DNA of 64,000 nt from Clarkia xantiana subsp. parviflora (taxonomy: Eukaryota > Streptophyta > Magnoliopsida > Myrtales > Onagraceae): assembly GCA_036873135.1 (NCBI GenBank), contig JAPTYO010000027.1, positions 825,195-889,194 on the forward strand, written 5' to 3'. Under the pieces are notes generated by a model. That model ran no database searches and was not told the DNA's origin. It saw nothing but the letters and a program-made list of their open reading frames with translations. This document shows positions 57,201-64,000 of this stretch, piece after piece; the stretch's first letter is position 1, and each line of letters starts with the position of its first letter. The position numbers and the translations under genes were made by a program.

Positions 57201-58140
57201 ATGTATGTACAAAATGAAAAATCCAGGTAAAGTTTTTTTTAAAAATAATGCAAATGCAATGTATGTTTGGATTTAGAAGCTCAACAACTAAGAGAAGATT
57301 TACAATCTATCAAAAAAAAAATCGTTTTTCCTAAAACAATGCCTATGAGATGTACATGAGATGCATACTTGAAATGAAATTTCTACAGTTACGAAAATTT
57401 ACAAGTTACCTGAATTTTTTTTTTTATGAGGGAAAAAAAAAATCAATGCATCCTAGTTGCTCAAAATTAAAAAAGATTATCAAGTGAAAAGTTTTTTTTT
57501 TTTTAAATGCATATGAGATGCACAAAAAAAAAAATACAAGATGCAAACTTAAAAATGAAAGTTCTACAACTAAGAAAAATTACAATTTACCTGAAAGGTT
57601 TTTTCGAAAATAATGCATATGAGATGCACATTTTTTTTAAAAAAAATCAGGTAAAAGGTTTTTTTAAACAAAGAGCCCTAAAACTAAGAGAGCTTACGAT
57701 TTATCTAAAAAGTTTTTTAAATTAATGCATACTGAACGCATTATTTAAAATAAAACAATTTAGGTAAAAAGATTTTGAAATGATGCATATGGAATGCACG
57801 TTCGAAATTAGAAGCTCTAATAGCTAAAGGGGAATTAAAATTTCCAAAAATGTTTTTTTTTACATGCGGGACGCGCTAACCAAAATCACAACTTACCTGA
57901 AGAGTTTTTTTTTAAAAAAAAACAATGTGTATGAAACACATGTTTTAAATAAAAAAAATCCAGGTAAGAGGTTTTTTTTTTTTTTTTTAAAAAAAGACAA
58001 TGCATGCGAAATGCAAGTTTGAAAAGAAAATGTATACAACTAAATGACTAACAATTAGCTGGAAAAAAAAGTTTTTTTTTGTTTTTTTAAAAAATGCAAT
58101 GAGATGAATACATGAGATATAAAAGTTATACAAACAATAA
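57200..58140. repeat. Degenerate ~95-bp repeats with poly-A/T runs (F2)
   Basis: Same family and order as 13320-14260 in F1: aatgcatatgagatgcac cores with long A and T runs. Confidence 0.75.
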
Positions 58141-58572
58141 TGATAACATTTACAACAAAAAACAGATCATGTTATGGGGTACAAAAATGTGTGGCTTTGC
58201 TTCTACAAGGTAGGTTCCACTGATAGGTTCCCGACAAGGTGGTTTCCTCACCCCATCATAGGGATCATAAGACCTTCACAAGTGAGTAGAGTTTTTCCGA
58301 GCCGTACCGGCGGCCCAGCCGCTCCGGTCGTACCGTACTAAACCTCCGGGGTTCCTAGTCGCCCTGGGTTTTAGGCATTTTGGAGATTACGCTAAAGTGG
58401 TGTGTGTGCGAATATAAACAATGCCACAAAAACGGAAACGTTAGTTAATAACTCTAAAAATATGTACTTGTCACAAAAAAAAAACAAAGTTAGAATGGTG
58501 AAGTCAACAAAATATAAAAACTCAAAAAACATGGCAATAAGCGAATATAATGAGCCCAAACCCTCTAAAACT
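58141..58572 (-). other. Conserved F-family leader (F2)
   Basis: Very similar to 14261-14665 in F1, including ctacaaggtaggttccactg and cctccggggttcctag. Next to the PBS. Confidence 0.5.
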
Positions 58573-58590
58573 TCCCCAGCAGAGTCGCCA
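58573..58590 (-). promoter_or_regulatory. Primer binding site of F2
   Basis: Identical to F1: minus strand TGGCGACTCTGCTGGGGA, three bases from the LTR. Confidence 0.7.
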
Positions 58591-58593
58591 AAT

Positions 58594-59953
58594 TGTCGGA
58601 CCTAAAATCTGACCTATGGCGAATTACGTTTAGAAAACGTGGATTTTGAAAAGAGTCGCCACTAGTTAATTCTAAGGCTTCCACGGCGGCAGGATGGCTT
58701 CAGTGGCCTGGGACGGCGCCGGGCGGCCCTGGCGGAGCTCCGGTCGTGGCTGTCGGGAACTTCAGGCGGTCCGGATCTGCGCAGCAGTGGGGCTTTCCAG
58801 TACCGGCGCGGCGGTGGGAGGATGGGTCCGGTGGAAGTGAAGAAGACGATGACTCTTGTGAACGTCGGAGCAGACGGGGAGCGACATCGTCGGACTTTGT
58901 TGTGGTTACTGCGGGTCAATTAGTGGCGGGGTCGAGCGTATGGTGGGTGATACGGCTCCGTTAAAGCCGAGCTGCGGGATCGACCTAATGAACAAGAAGA
59001 CTCAAAACACATCACATATATATATACATAATATCGTATAGTAGTCTAATGGAAGGAAGATGTGAATGAATAATAAAGATGAGAATAAGAAGATGGGGTT
59101 GATCAATGGAGAACTATATATGGCTGGGTCGACTTGGAGACGATGACTAGGCGAGCGGAATCAGAGCTAGTGGCCAAGTTGATTGCAATCTAACGTCAAG
59201 GGGGCCGACCTAGAATCTGGGCAGGCAGGGAACCGAGACGTGGTCGCGGGATGGATCGGAACAACTAGACCTCGAGTTCGGATGAAGCGGCGGCTAACGG
59301 AAGCTCCGACAAGGTTGCTGCAATCAGGCTAGGATGGATGAACACGATGAGGAAGCTCGGTCAGTGGTGACTAGGGCTTCGTGAATTCCTGTACAGGACC
59401 CCCACTTTTATTGTGTTCCTTGGACTCTAAAGTCAAGGGTGGTGCCGTGAAGAGCAGTGGTTGGATGAACAGATCGGAGCTTCAGATGGTTGTGCTGGGC
59501 CGATGTCAGATCTGGGAGGGGTGCCATCGGAAGTAGTGGGATTGCAGGTCTTCAAGTAATCACCAGGAAATACATAATAATAATACCGGTAATAAAATAT
59601 TAGAAGGAAGCAATAAAGCAATGGAGATGAAATTATAATAAGAATGTTTTCTTTGTATTTTTCTGTGTGTCCATTACATTGTAAATCACCCATATTTATA
59701 TTAATCTAGGCCTAAGCTAACTAGGAAATAAATATTACAGATTTATTCTAATCATAAATGCTAAATATTCAGAAAATATACTCTAAATATTCAACAAATA
59801 TTATCTGCAATAAATACAAATAACTATCCTAATTTAAGCCAGTCCTATCTTTGGAAACTTCGCGACTTTCCATATTTAAATACTTTCTTTTTTTTACGCG
59901 TCACATGTGACATTTTGAACGTGCTACGCGCAGACCAAAATTAGGTGTTTACA
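58594..59953 (-). repeat. Right LTR of F2
   Basis: 1360 bp, nearly identical to 32163-33520. It is followed directly by satellite (atccgtttgttaaag). Confidence 0.92.
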
Positions 59954-61068
59954 ATCCGTTTGTTAAAGCCAAGAAGAATGCCGAGATATTTTTTTTTTCA
60001 AAACCACTTTTTTTACTTTTTTGTTATATTTGAACAAGTGGTCAGACCGTATTCGGGCTGATTCGACCGGATGAACCAGAAATCGAACGAGAAGATTTTT
60101 TTTTTGTCAAAACCTAATTTTCTTAATTTTGTTTTTAAAAAGAACATCTAAATTTTAGAATAAAAAAAACATATCATCCGTTTGTTAAAACCAAGAAGAC
60201 TGCCAATATACTTTTTTTTTTCAAAACTGTTTTTTTACTTTTTTATTGTATTTGAAAAAGTGGTCAGACCGCATTCGAGCCGATTCGACCGGATGAACCA
60301 GAAATCAAACGAGAATATTATTTTTTTGTCAAAACCAAATTTTCTTAATTTGTTTTTAAAAAGAACATCTAAATTTTAGAATAAAAAAATATCATCTGTT
60401 TTTAAAACTAAGAAGACTACCAAGATATTATTTTTTTGTCAAAACCACTTTTTTACTTTTTTATTTTATTTGAACAAGTGGTTAGACCGCATTTGGGCCG
60501 ATTCGACCGGATGAACCAGAAATCGAACGAGAATAAATTTTTTTTTTTTTTGTCAAAACCAAATTTTCTTAATTTTTTTTTTAAAGAACATCTAAATTTT
60601 ATAATAAAAAAAAACATATCATATGTCTGTTAAAACCAAAAAGACTGCCAAGATTTTTTTTTGTCAAAACCACTTTTTACTTCTTTATTGTATTTGAACA
60701 AGTGGTCAGACCGCATTCGGGCCGATTCGGCCGGTTGAACCATAAATCGAACAAGAAGATTTTTTTTGTCAAAACCAAATTTTCTTAATTTTGTTTTTAA
60801 AAAAAACATATCATCCGTTTGTTAAAACAAAGAAGAATGCCGAGATATTTTTTTTTGTCAAAACCACTTTTTTTTTTTACTTTTTTGTTGTATTTGAACA
60901 AGTGGTCAGACTGCATTCGGGATGATTCGACCGGATGAACCAGTAATCGAACGAGAAGAACTTTTTTTTGTCAAAACCAAATTTTCTTAATTTTGTTTTT
61001 AAAAAGAACATCTAAATTTTTATAATAAAAAAACATATCATCTGTTTGTTAAAACCAAGAAGACTGAC
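59954..61068 (-). repeat. Satellite array, inverted orientation, ~5 copies
   Basis: gatgaacc landmarks near 60074, 60294, 60513, 60737 and 60936. The array ends at accaagaagact near 61068. Confidence 0.92.
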
Positions 61069-61560
61069 CCGTAAAGTATAAGTAACACAAAATAGAGAAA
61101 TACTTCTCTGAGGCATTATGACAAACACTTGCAAAGCATGTTAAATTAGACTAGAACATATGCAGTCATGGGAAGAAATTAAGGGCTGGTGGCCAAAAAT
61201 TATTCAAGATTAATTAATACTTACTCGTAGAGAAATGAAAATCAAACAAAGAAGTACAAAAAATGTAATCACAAAATCCATGAAATGCTTTTCAAAGTTT
61301 TCTGGCAATATACTGTTGATCAAATTTTAAGAAAACGTAAGAAAAAAAGAATGGAGAGAAGAACTTGACACCAGAAAATGAATGGAATAGAACTCATTTA
61401 CGTAAACTCTTCCTTCATGCCTCTCTTATATACACAAAAAAGCCCTAATTCTAGGGCAGAGCAGCGACGCAGGATGACTTCTCTTCACCTGCAAATACAG
61501 CGGCCTGCTCTCTTCTCTTTTCGCAGAACCTCAGACCTAATTCTAAAGAAGATGAATACA
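61069..61560. other. AT-rich sequence, possibly the outer part of a copia LTR
   Basis: No gene with family support. A minus-strand tatataag word lies near 61425-61435. I could not place the outer LTR end. Confidence 0.35.
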
Positions 61561-61995
61561 GCGGTCGGAGGATGAGATGTTGGGTTAAATAAGATGAACT
61601 ACTCTCCTCTCATGTACCGTAGTTTTAGATTTAAAAAAAAGACTTAAACCGGATAAACCGATCCAAATCCGAACCGATCCAAGTAATAAGTATCAGTTAC
61701 CTCTTTAACTTTTTAATGATGCTAATCACCCCCTATACCCAACCAAAAGCATAATGCTCCCAAAGCATCATAGAAAGGTCCCATTTTTCTAAGTTGCAAA
61801 AAATGAGAAGGGGGAGACTCCTTTATATAGGAGATGAGAAGGGAGGATGAGAATAAAAGTGGTCGATGTGTTACAACCTTTTCTACAATTGCATTCACAA
61901 AGAATTGGGCTTGAGTAAAACCAACCAAAAAACCCAAAAAAAAAAAAAATTACTTTAAATATAATTTAAATAACATAAACCCAATTTGTCTAACA
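61561..61995 (-). repeat. 3' LTR of a Ty1/copia element (outer end not resolved)
   Basis: On the minus strand the LTR starts TGTTAGACAAATTGGG at 61995, right after a polypurine tract (GTGGGGGAT, 61996-62005). A TATA box (TATATAAAG) lies at about 61822-61830. The left end is arbitrary, because no matching partner LTR is in the window. Confidence 0.6.
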
Positions 61996-62005
61996 ATCCC
62001 CCACA

Positions 62006-62899
62006 TGAATGGAATTTTGGAAACTTAAACACAAATTTTGAGTTCAACGGTCAATACCTGCAAATGATAGGTTGGGGTAACCCCTTTGAACCTATCCCTT
62101 GTGAGATCATGCCTTCTCTACTGACTGGTCGGTAGACTCGATGTCTTTGAACCGACTGCCATTGGTGTAGATGACGACATAACCCACAAGGTAACTTCCT
62201 AGTATAGCTCGGTTCACGCCCTGTGATCCCTAGGCCCTGGATCACACGCCTAGTTCTGCAAGCGTTTCTAAGAATTGCGCCCTCAACAAATCCTTTCGAA
62301 GCGACCCCACTGCTCACTCGCATAGGTGATTCTAAGTCTCAAGAGCATCATCACGACTGTGAGTTCTCCTTACGAATCATTAAAAGCTTTTCTTAGTATG
62401 TGATTTCAATTAAATAGTTTACATTTACTATGCTCGGTTTAACCGACGCTTGAAGATCAACAAAGGAAAAAGCTTAACCTCATCTCCATCACTGTTTCCA
62501 TCATAGGAATGGGCTCGGGGTTTGACCCCCATAGTGACCACACTCACTCTTGTGATTAGGTTTTCCCATTGAACCAAGTTATTGGGATCTCCAGTCATCA
62601 TGATTGGGTTTTCCTTCTCAAGAGTGTTTCCTACACGGGCTTTAGCCCCATTCCCTTCGACGATTGGTCAAATAGTTCTCTGTTTAACCCTTTCGGGTAG
62701 CGGATCCGCTATTTATCTGCTGACTTTACTACATCGGGCTCAATAAATATATTTGAGAGAAACTGTCTAATGCAATTATAATGTCTAAGACGTATATGTC
62801 TAAACATTCCATTATACAAGTTATACTGTCTTATACAGATTGATTATTGCAATGTTGCATCAATGTTCTCAAACCATCACAGTCCTCAGACTATCATTT
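62006..62899 (-). other. 3' untranslated part of the copia element
   Basis: Between the polypurine tract and the pol remnant. It has normal complexity, with stops in all frames. No gene is seen. Confidence 0.5.
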
Positions 62900-64000
62900 C
62901 CTGCAGGAATATTTTTTTGTCAATCCAATAATTAAATTTAAGTTGATTCTTGTGTGGACAACAGGTTCGCAGAGTGTCCCATTTCCCAACCTTTAACAAA
63001 GGTTTTCAGGCCAAATGGGGGGTGCACCACTTATTTCCCCTTTAACCTTGTCTCCTAAAGAAAATCTTCAACCTTTCATTAGATTGGATGTAATTTGGAT
63101 TAAACCAAAACAAACTCATCAATCTTTGCACTAACACAGGTTTTGGCCAATTAGTAAAATCCTCGAGAAAAAGGCATAGCCATTATGCATCTTCGGCACA
63201 TTTCTCTAGTACAATAACTCAGACTTAATAGTCGATCTGGCTATGACTGTTTGTTTTGAGGATTTTCTACGACATTGTTGCACCTCGTAAGGTGAAAACG
63301 TAACCACTCATACTCAAGGTGGTAGTGTCTTTTTGAGAAAACATTCTCAATTGTTCTTGAATCGGATATCCAGTTTGCATCCTTATAACATTCTATCACA
63401 TAAGGATATCTCGTTGTGTAGACCATGAATACGAATATATCTCAGATACCTAAGTAACCTGATTACCCCGTTCCAATAGTAACACTAGGGTTACTCGTAT
63501 ATCGACTCAACATACTTACAGCATGAGCGATATCTGGTCTAGTGCGTGACATTAAGTACATGAAACTTCCAATAATCCGAGCGTACTCAATTTGGGAAAA
63601 AAAATTCTCCCTTGTTCTTTAAAAAAAAAAAAAAAGCATATTCGTATCTATTGGAGTAGTGACCTTGTTCTTGTCATCTTTGTTGAATTTATTCAAAATC
63701 TTGTCAACATAATGAGTTTGACTTAGAATGAGACCTTCCAATGATCTAATGAGTTTCGATCCAAAGATCACATCGACAAGATCCTTGTCTTTCATGTCAA
63801 TACTCAAATTCAACATATGTCCAGCTGACCGGACCACCTCATCGTTATTTCCAACGATTAGCATGTCATCAACGTAAAACCGTTTGTCATACTTATTCAT
63901 TTTGAAACATTTCTCCAATAAAACGCTGTCAAATTTATAAAGCCATTGTTTGGGCACCTGTCTTAGACCATACAGAGATTTGACAAGCTTACAGACTTTC
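62900..64000 (-). pseudogene. Ty1/copia RT and RNase H remnant, continues off-window
   Basis: Minus strand. 63957-63650 reads PKQWLYKFDSVLLEKCF, then YVDDMLIVGNN and a DLVDVIFGSKL segment, typical of copia RT. The stretch normally found between the FKMNKYDK part and YVDD is missing, so the copy has an internal deletion. Near 63590-63480 the frame with IIGSFMYLM and MSRTRPDIAHAV continues toward RNase H (SGYVFTL...GATMS, 63300-63260). Many stops and shifts follow, plus an A-run at about 63621-63635. It encodes no working protein. The 5' part lies beyond 64000. Confidence 0.85.

Larger units (their letters stand above)
32163..59953 (-). mobile_element. Element F2: non-coding F-family retrotransposon, split by C
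   Basis: Left LTR 32163-33520, internal 33521-35935 and 55672-58593, right LTR 58594-59953. Element C interrupts it with the duplication gtgtc (35931-35935 and 55672-55676). The internal sequence matches F1 (tandem arrays, pyrimidine tract, poly-A/T repeats, leader, PBS) and has no coding capacity. The right flank is satellite (atccgtttg). No simple 5-bp duplication can be read, because the left end carries the extra fragment. Confidence 0.85.

Noticed and set aside
61378..61575. 65-residue ORF starting MNGIELIYVN
   Set aside because: Short, no recognised family, next to or within a copia LTR; no evidence of a host gene.

Overview
The window is plant nuclear DNA made almost entirely of nested transposable elements. 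The evidence is Ty3/gypsy Tat-type retrotransposons, a Ty1/copia remnant, a CACTA end, a Mutator-like element with a 9-bp target duplication, a ~217-bp satellite, and a plastid rps16 fragment that fixes the host as a plant. I found no convincing host protein gene, rRNA or functional tRNA. I do not name a species.

Layout. (1) 1-9326: right-hand part of non-autonomous retroelement D (+ strand). It carries gag-protease, a second Gag-like module, a 131-bp tandem array, an intact five-exon gene on the OPPOSITE strand, and the 3' LTR. D sits inside the left LTR of F1. (2) 9327-16053: F1, a non-coding LARD-like retroelement (- strand). (3) 16054-19541: AT-rich DNA with a tRNA-like/CACTA terminus and a 901-bp Mutator-like element. 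(4) 19640-23186: satellite array that flips orientation near 22.6 kb and contains a plastid insertion. (5) 23187-31902: element A (- strand), very young, with an intact gag-protease ORF, a heavily deleted pol and an antisense intron-containing gene. (6) 32055-59953: F2, a relative of F1, split by element C (35936-55671, + strand), which is itself split by element B (38447-46697, - strand). (7) 59954-61068: more inverted satellite. (8) 61069-64000: Ty1/copia 3' LTR and degenerate pol (- strand), running off the window.

How the parts relate. A and B are Tat-lineage elements of one family. A keeps gag-protease but lost most of pol. B keeps protease-RT-RNase H but its gag is destroyed. C and D encode no RT, RNase H or integrase, yet share with A/B the LTR ends (TGATGG...AACA), the GGGGGCAA polypurine tract and an 11-base PBS core, so A/B-type enzymes are plausible mobilisers. 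The strongest candidate for something undescribed is the C/D cargo: a Gag-protease-Gag' sense protein plus a spliced antisense gene. In D the antisense gene is fully open across four introns. Introns at equivalent places occur in C, and one also in A, where the gene has its own TATA box.
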